64,000 bases of DNA from the NCBI GenBank assembly GCA_009760855.2, contig WPIO01000033.1:4133001-4197000 (forward strand), in the 5' to 3' direction. This stretch comes from Cristatella mucedo. Taxonomy: Eukaryota; Bryozoa; Phylactolaemata; Cristatellidae. Positions 22,222-34,500 of the stretch are shown piece after piece; positions within the stretch are counted from its first letter, which is position 1; every line of letters starts with the position of its first letter. The position numbers and the translations under genes are program-made. The notes beneath the pieces were generated by a model. The model saw only the letters and a program-made list of their open reading frames with translations. It was not told where the DNA came from and searched no databases.

Positions 22222-22300
22222 CCAATCACAGCGTGTTTATTTGTTCGTGCACGCGGCGGCGCAGGTCTTATAAACAATAGCTCACCCCAGAGCGCGCTAT
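22222..22300 (+). promoter_or_regulatory. candidate core promoter (CCAAT box plus TATA box)
   Basis: CCAAT at 22222-22226 is followed 43 bases later by TATAAA at 22269-22274, inside the CpG-rich block. A start near 22300 would be expected, and a possible donor (gtaagc) lies at 22392. The target is unknown: a distal Pax6 promoter 9 kb upstream of its ATG is one option. Short motifs like these can occur by chance. Confidence 0.35.
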
Positions 22301-23599
22301 TTCTTGAGAAGATACTCCGGTCGTTGCCGACGCTAAAGCTTTCTCCGAAGCCCTCGACTCCAACGGAGTACATGGTACACGGCAGAGTACAGTAAGCGCT
22401 TTCTTCCACCGTTTGCTTTCCGCACGCTAGGCATCGGGCGCTGGAGCCTAAAATGAGATCTCGCAGCCGGCTGCCGCGAATTGTCCGGGCAATTAACTCC
22501 GCTCCACGTTACGGTTGCCGCAGCCGCGGTCGTTAGAGCCCGCCCGAGCGGCCGGACCGAGGTCAGCGGCTTTCACGCCGGCGAGGGCGGCCGTGAGCGC
22601 GGTAGGCGGACGATGGGGCGCCAGCGAAAGCGAAAGTGAAAGCGGAAGCAGAGCTCGAGCCAGACGCGGCGCTCTGCGTCGCCGACCGCGCCGCCAGCTG
22701 TCACTCTCCTGCCGCGCACGCGCGGCCTGCGGCTTCGCTGCGGGTCGGCGACGACAGTCCGCGCCATCGGAGGCCACCTGCGAGCCGACGCGCACGCGAG
22801 ACGCGCGCGGAGCAGCACGCGACAGCGGCTTGGGAGTATCGCGCGGCGGCCCGGGAGTAGCGCAGGCTCTGCAGCGCGTGCGCGCGACGACGAGCCCGCG
22901 GACGCTCGCTCAGCACGCGCACGCTAGCTTCTCGCGGCTGAGCGAGCGGCAGCGGCAGGGATTTCGCTGAGCGGACCGTCGGCGGGGTGTCGTTTCGAGG
23001 TCGCCGAGTGCGGGCGGGGGGTCTCGAGCTTTTATCACCATTCGAGCTATTACATGATCAATGGCAAGCTGGGGACTAAAATATTAATTTCTATAAATAT
23101 GTGTAGTATAGAAAGCCCTCTCAGAAAGCACTTGCTTGAACCGTTCCTTACACCGCTTGAATAGAAGACGTATTGATTTGTAGGGCTGTTTTATTGTGGT
23201 ACGCAATTGCATTATTGATACCTTTGTCTGGAAGTGACAATGCGAAAAAACATTGTCATTGATTACAATCTGCGTTCTCTATGTTCTGCACCGATACCGT
23301 ACGCGTGGCGATAATAGTGTCCGAAAGCTGGCTAAGTAAGGAGCGGGCGAGGAACGCAAGGAGGGTGGTGCGAGAAAGAAGAAAACGCGGTCCGCTGACC
23401 GGCATGCTGCTCAGTCTCACGGCCCTCCGGCGCGGTCGCGAGATCGAGCCCCACCGCAGCCCACGTGTCGCCGCCGCCATCATCGCCACGGTCACCGCCT
23501 CCGCCGCAGGTTTCCGGTATTCCTCCTACTCCTGGGTCCTAGCCCGCAGGTACGATGTTCGCTCTTCACACAGTCGCTCTTGCGTTGAAATCCTGCAGC

Positions 23600-23690
23600 A
23601 GGCAATTAATTATTAGCCGCTGTAAGCGGTGGTGAAAGCCGTTAAGGCTTTTCTACGGCTATTTAAAATGAGGCTGTTTGTTCACCCGGT
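23600..23690 (+). mobile_element. SINE family B, 3' part
   Basis: Matches the family B body: ccgctgtaagcggtggtgaa, agccgttaaggcttttct, then aaaatgaggctgtttg. The tRNA-like head is missing. Confidence 0.65.
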
Positions 23691-24060
23691 CTTTAATTTT
23701 TACTTTACTCCAAGCGGCGACGATGGAGTGTCTGCACGTTGATGTCTCTTTCATTGGTCCATCTTCAACGAGACGCTCCGTCTCCTCGCGTCGCGCTCCG
23801 GGGTTCCCGGAAAATTTCCGGATTTTCCAGAATTGCCCACTCTAACCCCGAATAATCCACCAGGAGAGTTCAGGTAAGCAAGCTCGCCAAAGGTCTCGCG
23901 GCTGAGGGTCGTCTGAGCGAGCCGGCCGCCGGCTCTCCGCTGCGGCCGGCCCTGCGCTACGGCCGGCACTCCTCTACTTCCGGCTCTCCGTTGTCCCGTT
24001 CGAGTCGAGCGGAGCTTGCAGCAATGGACACTCAGTGCTCGCGCTCGCGCATGCCTCGAC

Positions 24061-24575
24061 AACCGGGTGGAAGGTCAAACCGGATGGCCGAACGCCCTTA
24101 ATTTAAATGCGGGAACGGTACGTACCGATCTAGTGCTGGGGGAATGAGACGAAAGTTGGCAACTAGTCTCGGCTGCAGATTGATCCTGTCGCGTAACGGC
24201 AGGTACCCGAGAAGTCAGTTAGTCTCGCTGTCCCTGCTGGCTGCATAGTCGATAGCCGGATTCACGGCTTTCCGGACGTAGCTGCAAATCGGTCCGGAGC
24301 TATGGCAACCGGAGGAGAGCAGACGCACGTCCGCTCACCAGCTCAGTTGCCTATACGCCGGAGGCCATTGACAGTCGTCATCGAATGAAAGCGATACTCG
24401 GTATTCGAGTAGCCCTACCTCCCCTGTCAATAATACACTTTTGTTAGCTTATTTCTGGCAAGAATTTGCCTTATTAGTAACCCAATTAGCTACGAGCAGC
24501 TGCGATGTCAGAGAGTGCGTAAGCAGAGGTACACCCCCCCCGTGCCACCCCACCCCACTTACAAAGAGTGCCTTC
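24061..24575. other. no gene recognised
   Basis: Transition from CpG-rich to average sequence. No exon, repeat family or convincing open frame. Confidence 0.5.
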
Positions 24576-24819
<244 letters not shown>

Positions 24820-25005
24820 ACGTTAGCGCGAAGCGAGATGAGGCGGGCCGAGGTGGGGCTGGCGGGTTTATCTGATCAACACAGTATATACATATACATA
24901 TACATATACATATATATATATATATATATGTGTGTATATACTGTGTTGATCAGATAAACCCGCCAGCCCCACCTCGGCCCGCCTCATCTCGCTTCACGCG
25001 AACGT
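24820..25005. repeat. large inverted repeat (71-bp arms), foldback/MITE-like
   Basis: Left arm 24820-24890 and right arm 24935-25005 are reverse complements with only about three mismatches, near the outer ends (acgttagcgcgaagcg against cgcttcacgcgaacgt). The 44-base loop is an AT-rich tacata/tatatg stretch. The stems are GC-rich, unlike their surroundings. No open frame lies between the arms, so it resembles a non-autonomous foldback element or a long hairpin source. Confidence 0.9.
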
Positions 25006-27049
25006 GCCCCGCCCATATGGACCACCCTGGCGTACGCCGAGAAAACATCCAACAGCCTCTCTCGTCATTCATTTAATCTTGAATATATTCACATATTTAT
25101 ATGAATTAAATATTAAATACAAGTAAAAATTAAAAATTGCTGCTAAGTGTAGAAATTACTTTCATGAGATCCCAGTATGGACACATATGTATATGGTCCC
25201 TGGTTATGGTCGTCCCGTTGGCAAGCTACGCCCGGTCCGGAAGTAGGACGGTTTGTCATATCCGGTGTGGGCGGTAGAAGACGCGCGTCCACCTGCGCTC
25301 CGCGATATCTCTGAGGCGTTTGTCGCCGCGTACAAAGTCAGCCGCTTTGGAGGTGTCAAATCTATGCGGCTGGTATTGGTAAATTCCGTAGAATTTATAA
25401 GTGATTGCACAGTTAGAACTGGCTCGGCTTTTTCGTCAACTGCAATGGTTTGGATGGGGGGGGGGGTCAGCCTGTAGCTTCATCTTGCCTAGAGTAGCAC
25501 CCGCAGTACATTGCGCTTGGTTGCTGGGTCCGCTTATGCCGCTGGCTGCTTATAGTAAAAGGCTGGAATTATAATTATATTAGCTTTCATTCTGATATGA
25601 TATCCAATCACTGGCAGTACACCGGCGATCCTCTCAGGATTCGCAGAGAATGAGCCCTACACTCTGCACTGCCCATCTCAAATTCTTACGACGATCTGCA
25701 TATTGCGAAAGATAGCTGGCACCTGCATTGTTACCTTTGACTCTTTTTCTTGGGTAGCATTGCTACCATTACGAAGCCGCTCAATGGGGGGGGGGGGCGA
25801 AGTCAGTCTTCTATGGAGGTTTGTCCGTCGAACCGTTTGCTCGACGCGAGTTCACACCGAATCCATCCCCAACCTGACTCGAAGCTTTCCTTGACCGATT
25901 GCACCTCTGAGGCAGATACCAGGTTTCAAAGACATCTACCGCCGTGTTCGCTGGATGACTCGCTTAAAGAAAATGAGCTGAAGATCTACCAATGGTATAC
26001 AGCCTTGAGTGTCTCCTAAAATATCTTAAAATACCCGAAATATAAGTCGAAGCACGCAAGCGCAACCGTACCGCCTACAATAGAATTGTCATAAAAAATC
26101 AAAGGGGTTCTCAAGTGTGCCAGTTGCCATGGTATGGGGGTGCAGCGACTGACGACTCAGTCGATACGGTAAGTTCCGTCTTCGATAAGCTTTGACGATG
26201 AACAGCCAATGACAGACATCAAGCGCAGAGTGCACTGGTAGTAGCTTCCAGCAGAACGCTACACTTATTGATGAGAGTGCTTGATGACAGACAGTATCCA
26301 GGCTGCAAGCCTCATAAGCTACCAAGACTCACACGCAGACCTCTGAAATGTTTGCTGGGGGCTGTTAGTAGATCCAAGGTTTCACATATGCTCAGTTAAA
26401 TATGCTATAACAAGACGATGATGCACGTTGATAGGTATGTTCCATTGTGTCTAGTGCGCAAGAACGACCAGCACACTACAAGAGTCTTTGCAGATCGTAT
26501 GAAAGCTAGTAGTTTAGCATCGTTGTGCCATCACACGAGTCCGATTCTGCACGCTGGCAGCAGCTTGATTGGTCTTAGCAGTGCCATGAGCCGGCACCAG
26601 GCACCACTGCGTAGCTTGATGGGCAACCTATCTCACAGATCCGCTTTCCTTCGTGCGCATCGGGTCAGCACCATTACTGCTCTTTCACAATGCAGTGTCT
26701 CACGTGATATCACCGCCTTCTCCAAACCAAGTCTGCAGACGCAATAGTGCAAACATGTTCGTTGCCTATCGTGGCCAGGTGCACGAACATGTCGGCAATC
26801 ACTCGTCGCTACTTGAGACAGTACTCGTGGCAGCGCTGCTGTTCCTCTCGAAGCGAAGCAGCTCCCTTTCGCTTTGTCGCCTGCGTCTACTTGAGTCGTC
26901 GGGGGCGGCAGTGCATACCCTCACTGCAGATCCTAACCGGGTACCACTGTCAGCACTCACCTGCTGCTACTTGATGTTTGCGCTTGAAAGATAAAAGCCT
27001 CGCTGCTAATCCTGCATTGGCTTCTGCACAGCGGTGTCGCCCGCTGCTA
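25006..27049. other. no gene recognised
   Basis: Several 60-113 codon frames occur without motifs. Two poly(G) runs (about 25456-25466 and 25788-25798) and a CATATG-rich stretch are visible. No splice-supported exon was found. Confidence 0.5.
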
Positions 27050-27500
27050 CGGATCTACACACGCGACTGCGCTAAGCTTCGAAACTGATCATGGCACGAG
27101 CCCTGCCCAGGCAGCCCTAAGCTACTCGGCATGCTCCACCGCGCTACAGAGCTGTCGCCTGCTGCTACTTGATCTTCACGCGAGACTGCGCTAAGCTTCT
27201 CAATTGATAAATGGTGCGAGTCCTGCCCATGCGGCCCTAAGCTTCGCGGCATGTCGCGCTCCGCCGCGCTAAGCTTCGCTACTGATCTTGGCATGGCACG
27301 CGCCCAGCCGCACGGCAGCCCTAAGCTTCCCTACTGATCTTGGCAAGGCACGCGCCCTGTCGCGCGCGGCAGCCCTAAGCTTCCCTACTGATCTTGGCAA
27401 GGCACGCGCCCTGTCGCGCGCGGCCGCCCTAAGCTTCCCTACTGATCTTGGCAAGGCACGCGCCCTGTCATGCGAGGCAGCCCTAAGCTTCCCGCGGCTC
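27050..27500. repeat. 54-bp minisatellite, degenerate at the left
   Basis: Around 27271-27490 the unit starts with AAGCTT at 27271, 27323, 27377, 27431 and 27485, spaced 52, 54, 54 and 54 bases. Each unit contains ctactgatcttggcaaggca and cgcgccctg. Diverged copies extend left to about 27050. The unit is a multiple of three, so both strands keep an 18-residue repeating frame, without evidence of expression. Confidence 0.92.
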
Positions 27501-28350
27501 GGCACGCGACCTGCCGCAGCAGTCGCCAGCTGCTGCGAAAAGTAGTCTACACGCGTGGCAGCGCGACTGTCTGACCTGGGTGCGGCTCATGCCCGATCAT
27601 GCAAAGTCTAGGTGGCGTTATCGGAGCCCTCGGCGTGCTTGTGGTGTGGATTTACGTCAGTTACAGCATCATTATTTTTCGCCTCAAAGTAACTTGGGTT
27701 AGAAAACAATAAAGAAAGTGCGATTCCTTGATCCTCCCCGGTTATGTTGTCATTGGAAAGTCAACATTCAATGTAAAACTTGAACAAAACGGTGACCAAT
27801 GTCCCGACTCAGAAGGCCATACGGAATGCGAACGGTTTCCGGGCCTACTTCTTAGTTCGAATCCTGATTGTACCATTGTTTTAGGAGCAATTATTCACAC
27901 TGATAATTATAGTTATCGAGGTTTTCCAACTTCAAATTTCCCTCGACTGGATTGTCATAGATGTAAGGGGAAAATAAAGACTCGATGAGTGCGAAAATGG
28001 TAGTGTAACATAACAATGAGTCAAGCCTTGTGCACGGTTGAAATGCACGGTTGTCCTCGAGAAGTTCGAATCCACGAAGAGCTCACGCGTACCTTCTTAA
28101 CCTCAATGACTTAGAGGTCTTCCAGGCGAGGAAAGCAAGGGCAGAGCCACATCTATTAATGCGTTCCGGAAGCTGGCCCACTTCCTCCCAGCGCCACGCA
28201 CAGCGTGTTTGTGGACGGCCGCTTTGAAGGCGTGCGAGCCTGTCGGCGATCGAAATTATGGGCCGCGAAAAGAGTAAACATCAGGCAGTTGTGAAAGCTA
28301 GGGCAGGGATGATCAAAGGGGTGGCTGTAATAATTTTACTGCGGCCTTCT
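27501..28350. other. no gene recognised; one unexplained frame
   Basis: A + strand frame at 27728-27988 (86 codons from an ATA-preceded start) has mixed amino acid content with four Cys and ends KIKTR. I do not recognise it and see no splice partner. Confidence 0.35.
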
Positions 28351-29814
28351 CTATGGCTGGCGAAGCGTATTGTGCACGGCTGAATGTTCTGTTTGCTCTA
28401 ATCTGCGGGCGGGCGCTTCTGCAATTCAAACTAGCAGGGCTAGCACGACGGTGCACTTACTGCCCTCCGAGGCAGCTGGGTCGACGCAGTGCCATGATTT
28501 GCTCCAAACGGAGCGAACGGGCGAGGCCAGAAGCCATCGCAGTGCCGCCATCGCCAGCCCATTCCGCCCCTCCAACGCGGCACTGGGGTGGTTGGGTAGA
28601 GGGGGGGGCTGCAGTGGCTGGTGGGCTCCGATGGCCCCCAGCCAGCCAGCCAGCAGCAGCTGCAGCATCAGCAGCAGCAGCTCCCGGCAGCTTTCGGCTG
28701 CATTGCCGCTCAAAGCCACTTGCCAGGGCACTCCGCTCGGGTTACACTGGCCGGCTAGGTGCCCTATTCGGAGTCGACTGGGGATTTACTTGCGGCTCTA
28801 TTGTTCCCCACTGTACGGTAGATTGTAGGGGTGGTTATAATCCTGCCTTAAACCGAGTGACGCTGCTCGACCAGTAGTACCCAGAAGCCCTCTAGCGATT
28901 GCATTTAACGGCTGGTAGCGGCGCATTCTCCTGTCAGCAACGCGTCTCGTCGGTCGCAGCTCTCGAGCGGTGGCCTTCCGTGCTTCAACCGATCGACTAC
29001 TCCTCTTCGTGTAGAGACATGGCCATGGCAAGGTGAGGCCCGACGCGGCGCGCTTGAAAATAAATGTGCTGCGCGGAGGCAAGAGCGTTGAGCTCGTGGC
29101 GGCGGCGACGGCGGCGGTGATGGGGAGAGATGCCGAGCGCGTCCGCATGGACCTGCGCCCGAATTTAAATGGATGGCAAGTGCTCGACGCGACGAGAAGA
29201 TGCGAAGACGGCGGCTGCCGCCGCGAAGGTGAGGCCGAAAGAATTCCAATGGGGTGTACGATGAGGATCCGATTTCGGGGCGTTTGAGTCGCTAAATCAG
29301 TCTCGATACGATTCCACAGCAAAGGGTGGACGAGCGAAGCGCGTCGAGCTAGCTCAGCGTGTCCCGAAAGGGAATTGACGAGACGATAAAAATTTGCGGG
29401 GCTTCCTTGGTTGCACTTTCGCGGCTAGCTGACGGTTGCAAATTTGGAGGTTATTTGCCTAGTCGTCTAGGTCTTTTTAATGGCGTCGTAACGAAGGTTC
29501 TAGACCGAAGCGTCGCTTCAAATATGGCCGCGCCCATGCCGCGTCGCCCTACTTTATGGCGGCCATGTTGGCGCTGCGACGCGATGCTTTGAGCCGTTGG
29601 ACTGGGGGTCGACGGACAAGCACTTCTCAGTTCTGTAAACGAGTAAAGGAGTAGCTGTTCGAGTCACTGTGTTCTAGTTAGAAATTATGCTGTAAGCAAT
29701 GATACTTAGAATGATCGCGTGCAACGTATTATAGCATTTGGGTCTTTGCGATTCGTCCTTCATGTGCATGTACCTGCTTACGCTATGCATGCTGCTACCA
29801 CCAAATATTTGGTA

Positions 29815-29895
29815 ATAATTAATATGCAGCATCTGTAAAGTGCCTAGAGAGAGATTCAGTTCTCTGAGGGCGCTATACAAATGTATTATTATTTA
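29815..29895 (+). mobile_element. solo LINE 3' tail
   Basis: Reads gcagcatctgtaaagtgcct, agagagagattcagttctct, then a gcgctatacaaatgtatt end with ATT units. It combines LINE-type and SINE-type tail features. Confidence 0.75.
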
Positions 29896-30583
29896 TGAAG
29901 TCTTAATTAGGCATAGCGAACGACCAGTTCGATAGTGCAATTTCGCTCTAATATTAATTTGTGGCGAACTTGATGTCATTCTCATCACATTCAAAACGAA
30001 TGAAAAATGGAGAGGACTTCTAAAAAAAATAAAACTACCAGGAAGGACAGCTAACTACTCTTCGCAGGCGCTGACGAGGTGCAGTACAATTCCGCCGCAC
30101 TGTCGCAGACATGTGACAGGTCGACAGAGCGAGCGTCGGGCACGTTGTTAGATCTTGCGCCTATGAACCCATGGACGGAAATAGGCAATCGCAGCACAGC
30201 CTTTCGCGCAGCTCTCGACCCGCCGCGCACTGCTGCTCGCTTCTTCTAGCCTCGCGCCTCCCTAGTTGCAGGCGTGGCGCTCGAGTCGCTCTGACGTCAG
30301 GTCGCACTGCTATGCGGCGGCGCTGATTGCTCAAGTGACTGCTAGAAAAAGAAGTCGCGAGGCGGCGGCTCGGCCTATCCGGTGGCCGAGCGCGCGGGCT
30401 GCGCGGCACTGCGTACGAAAACTGCTGCTGGCTGAACAGTCGCCTAGGGGGGGAGCCTTGAACGCTCGCGCTTGGGCGGGAAGTAAAAATGTGCGCGCGT
30501 CCCTGGCGACGGGCGAAGTCCAATCCGTAGACGTGCAGCCGACGAGGCGGCGCAAGTGGCCGGTTAAGAAAAGTCACGGCAAC

Positions 30584-30634
30584 GAGCCGCGCGAGCAGCA
30601 CTAGCCAGGCCGGCTAGTGCTGCTCGCGCGGCTC
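30584..30634. repeat. 23-bp perfect inverted repeat with 5-base loop
   Basis: Left arm 30584-30606 (starting gagccgcgcgagcagcac) and right arm 30612-30634 are exact reverse complements around the loop aggcc. It is GC-rich and would form a very stable stem in DNA or RNA. It lies 0.9 kb upstream of the Pax6 ATG. Confidence 0.93.
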
Positions 30635-31037
30635 CGATTACACTACGGTCGACGCGAGAGGTTGGGCGGAGCGCTCGGGCAGCTACCCGGGCGGTTACCT
30701 TTGAGTGGTCGGAGCGGTCGCCTCTGAAGAGGTGCCCGCATTAAAGCCCGTGCACTCGTGCGAGCGGCGATCGTTCGTCCTTTGGCCGCCGGCGTGAGCG
30801 TAGGCGCGAGTTTCTGGCGGTGCCGAAGGACGCCGCCAGAGGGAGCTCTCGCGAAAGCAGACGACGGCTGCTTCGCGGCGAAGGTCGGGTCTCGGTTGCC
30901 CGCTAGGCTGACGTCCAAAAGAGTTTAATGCTAGCGACGCGTTCGACAGAAATGCCGCAGTTCGAAAGCTCGGGGGCGGCGAGATTGCAGTTTGAGAGCT
31001 CGGCCTTCCGAGCGATTCCGGGCGGCGGCGGCAGCGC

Positions 31038-31070
31038 TATAAGAAGGAGGCGGCGGCGCGGTGAGCGGTC
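31038..31070 (+). promoter_or_regulatory. candidate Pax6 TATA-type promoter
   Basis: TATAAG at 31038-31043 within GC-rich sequence (gcgctataagaaggagg). A start near 31068 would give a 5' UTR of about 440 bases before the ATG at 31509. The motif is short and the call is tentative. Confidence 0.35.
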
Positions 31071-31508
31071 ACCGGTGCGACGCCGCCGCCGGACCGAAGA
31101 GGGAGTGGGGGGAAGTGAAACTAGGTCAGCCTCTCCCGGCGGGGAAGTGTGACAGTGAAGTGAGTGCGCTACAGGGGCGGGAGGGGCGAGTCGGAAACGG
31201 TGTTCATATAGAAGTCTATACTAAAACTGCTGGTTTCTGGCGGTATTGTCTATGCAACGCTGCTGCGACTATAGCTCCATACAAGGCGCATTGTCAGGGC
31301 TCGAGGCCAGCTCTCCCTTTGCCGGCTATTCACGCATTGTGACCGGTACGTTTGCCATACTCACACCGAGAGTGCGCGCGCGTCGCGGCAGTGCTCCGCC
31401 GTCCACGGCGGCGCTAAGTGCGACGGCTGCGGCGCAGGCGGCGGCGCGACCTGCGAACCGGACGGATATGAGCTATCGGCGGAGGGCCGGCAGCCGGCAG
31501 CAGCGCGA

Positions 31509-31579
31509 ATGCACTACAGCTCGCTAGACAGCCGGGCCCTCGCCGGCGGCGAGCCGCGCCGGCCGTCGCCGTCCTACAG
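31509..31579 (+). CDS. Pax6: Pax6 exon 1 (N-terminal extension)
   Basis: Starts [14 protein letters not shown] and ends PRRPSPSY plus AG, with donor AG/GTAACT. The AG carries over to the G of the next exon, giving Arg. The start was chosen because phase 2 fits exon 2 exactly. No other in-frame ATG was found nearby upstream. I do not know this extension from other Pax6 proteins. Confidence 0.65.
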
Positions 31580-34500
31580 GTAACTTACCGCGCCGCAGCC
31601 ACCGCCCCCTCGCCGCCGCCGCCGCCGCTGCCGCCCCCACCGCCGCCTCTTCGCCTTAGTCCGCTCGAGTCGTTCGGCCCGCGCTTTATGAGCGCTTTGC
31701 TGCGCTCGCCTGGACGCCGGGCCCGGCGAGCGTCCGAGCGGCGAAGCGCGAGCCTGAAGCGCGGCGGCGGCCCGTGCGTTTCGGTCGGGCGCCGCCGCTC
31801 GTTGACGGAAGCCGGTAGAGCGGACACGCGCGGACACGCCCGCCGTGCGGCGCTCTACTGACGCACGACTACACAGCCGTACCGACTCGCGCGCTTCGGT
31901 GCGAGTCAGCGCGCTGCAAACTGGGCGTGAACGGGCTCGCCGCCTCTGCAGCGCAGTCGCTGGCGGATTAATGAAGCTCGTTGTCGAGCCAGATAGAGGT
32001 GGGGTGGCGGTGCGGCGTGCAGCCCTCTTCTCGTTCGTGGCCCCCCCCGCAATCGCTACGCCCGCCGCAAGCTTTCACCCCGTGACTCGCTTCGGCTGTG
32101 CGGCAGGCCCAGCTCGCGCGGCGAAGCAGGCGCGCCGGTACTGCAACTCGACCGCGTCGAGCCTGGGGGCAGGGCCGGTGCGAAAGCGGAGTGAGAGTTG
32201 CCGTGCGGTGTGTAGCTTCCGTGCGGTGCTGAGCTGCCGTGAGGAGTTGAGCTGCCATGCGTAGCTGCCGCGCGTCGCTGCCGTGCGGAGTTGCCTCGTG
32301 AAGTTGCCGAGGTGGCGAGGGATCCCGCAGGACCGCCCACTCGCCGCAGCGATCGCGTTCAGCCGTAACCATGTCGAGCGGCGTGCGTCTGCTCTGCATC
32401 GCCGTCGCGACGCGGCCGGACTTGTCCGGAGCTACGTGCACATCGGCCTCTAGCTCGTCGGGTGCGGCCTTGGCCGCGGGCGCCCACATTGCGAAACTAT
32501 CTTCGCGTTTCACAGGTACAGCGAAGAAGCGTCCTCCGGGACTTCGGACCTCGCTTCGGCGGCGGACGGCGAGGGCGACAACAACGCGGGCGCTATGCCC
32601 ACCAAAAGTGAGTGAGCTTGCGTCGCTGCAGTAATCAATCGCGCGCGAAAACGCGAGGCGCTCACAGGAGGGAGCGCACACCGAACAGAGTACGCCGTCG
32701 CACACGCGACGTCCTCTCCCCGCCCGCCGACACTGTTTGCCGAGGCTCGAACCGTCGGGCAGTAGACACCGGTAGGAGCCCAGAGGCTGAACGGACCCGC
32801 TGCTTTTACATTGCAGACGACATAGAAACTCTCTCGGCAGAAAAGAAATCGCGGCCTAAAAGGGGTACGTCTCACGCACACGAGTCGGCGCGGTACATCC
32901 GGTCCCACCCCGCCCGCCCCGCCCCCGAGCGAGCACTCGCACGCTGGAGGCTAGGCGCGGACGAAGGTGCGGGGCTCCTCTTGAGCTAAGCGTCGGGTCG
33001 AGGGGTCGCGGCCGCGGCCCCTCATTTCTTAGCCGGCGCGGCGTGTTTTCGTGCGCGGTGCAGCACCTGGTGCTCCGCTGCTGCTGCTGCGGCGGCGGCG
33101 GAGCCGCGGCGCGTAGTTTCGTCTGGGCGGGCTTCGCTTAGTCGATGCCCAGTCCGGTTTTCTTTCCTATGTAAAGCGGCGGCGGTGGCGGCAGCGCGAC
33201 CGATCGATGCTCCCGCACCGAGTGAAACTCAGAGGCTCGCAACCCCCTGACGCTGACGTCGGCTCCTCGCTCGGGCGGTCAGAAATGCTCCTAAGTGCAC
33301 TCGCTCGGGCCGATCCATACTCGCTCGGGCACGCCGTGGGCTCGCGAGCGGTCCGAAGCTCGCTGGCTCGCCACCGAACGCTCGGTCGTAGCGGCGTTTA
33401 GACAAGACATCCGCCGAGTAACGCAGCGCCACGCCCCCGTAGCGTTACTGCGTCCGGTCTGGAGCTTGCGGTGCGTGAAACATTGAAAGCGGCTGCGCTT
33501 ATTGGTCGGCAGTATTGAAAGGTCGCGCACTCCTCGAAAGCGCATGCGCAAACAATGCGGGGTTAACGGGTGCTCCCTTTCAGCCGCCGCGGCTGCGGCG
33601 GCCGCCGCCGCAGCCGGTGCCGCTGGTTCAGAATGCGTCGCAAAGTTTAAAGTAAAACCAAAATGGTTCGCCTCATCCATCAGACTGAGAGGAATTTAAA
33701 GACATTGGCAAAAGAAAGTATGCTGATCGGTTTCTGACGCGATAGCGATAGGAAGGCGAGGAGATCACTCGCAAGCCAGTTCGCTCCGCCCGCTCGCCCG
33801 CTCGCCGGCCAATGCCTACGCGGGGAGAGAATCTAATCAACCGTGCCAATTTGAAAGTGAGGCTGGGGCATAATACTTCTTTTACATGAATAATTTTTCA
33901 CAAATTACTTAGTCCGCCGCGCTGATCGGTGCGAGCCGCTGCTATACATCATGGGAGCTTAGCCATACGCGAATTGTTCATGTCGGAGGACGCGCCGGCG
34001 GCGGAGAGATCCGTAAACCGCTGCGCGCCACAGCTAGCCAGGCATTCTCTTGTCGCTAAGCGCAAGGCGAGAGGTAGGCGCGCACGCGAGCGCGCGCTGC
34101 GAGCCTCCGTGTCGCTTCGCACGCGCTCGCCGCTGGCGCGCGCGGAGCCGTGCGCTCCGGTCCCTGCTGCCGCTGAAGCCGCTGGTTCTCGCTCCTCGGC
34201 CGCCGACCGCCGAAAGCTCCCGCCTCGTCGCACGACCACCGCGCGACGGCCGCTGCTGCTCACGGCGCGTCGGGTAGCGGCCGCCGCCCAGCTCTCTTCC
34301 GCTCGCTTCCTGTCTCCGCCGCCGTCGCTACTGCTGCAACGGCGGCGGCGGCGGCGGCGGCGGCTACGGCGGAGGTGGTGGTGGCTGACGCGAGCTGACC
34401 ACTTCGTCGCCCGTGTTCAGGTCATAGTGGAGTGAATCAGCTGGGCGGCGTGTTCGTCAACGGCCGTCCCCTGCCGGACACCACCCGCCGCAAGATCGTG

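Larger units (their letters stand above)
18427..24060. other. CpG-rich block without a recognisable coding exon
   Basis: Base composition changes sharply from AT-rich to very CpG-rich. Open frames are abundant on both strands, as expected where stop codons are rare, but none shows a known domain and they overlap in opposite directions. It holds a GGCTCT array, a GA decamer array, SINEs and a CCAAT/TATA pair. It may be a regulatory or 5' UTR region of Pax6 or of an unseen gene. No coding claim is made. Confidence 0.5.
28351..31037. other. CpG-rich upstream region of Pax6
   Basis: Many overlapping open frames on both strands and no recognised domain. It holds a (CAG)-rich stretch near 28645-28680, a LINE tail and a perfect hairpin (listed). 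It probably includes Pax6 5' regulatory DNA, which is an inference from position and composition. Confidence 0.45.

Noticed and set aside
20860-22970. Several 150-200 codon frames in the CpG-rich block
   Set aside because: Stop codons are rare in CpG-rich DNA; frames overlap on opposite strands and show no conserved motif.
28353-28877. Two overlapping + frames of 174 and 152 codons
   Set aside because: Different frames of the same GC-rich DNA with a CAG run; no recognisable domain.
31968-32705. 245-codon - strand frame
   Set aside because: Antisense to Pax6 exon 2 and its introns, in CpG-rich DNA, without a motif.
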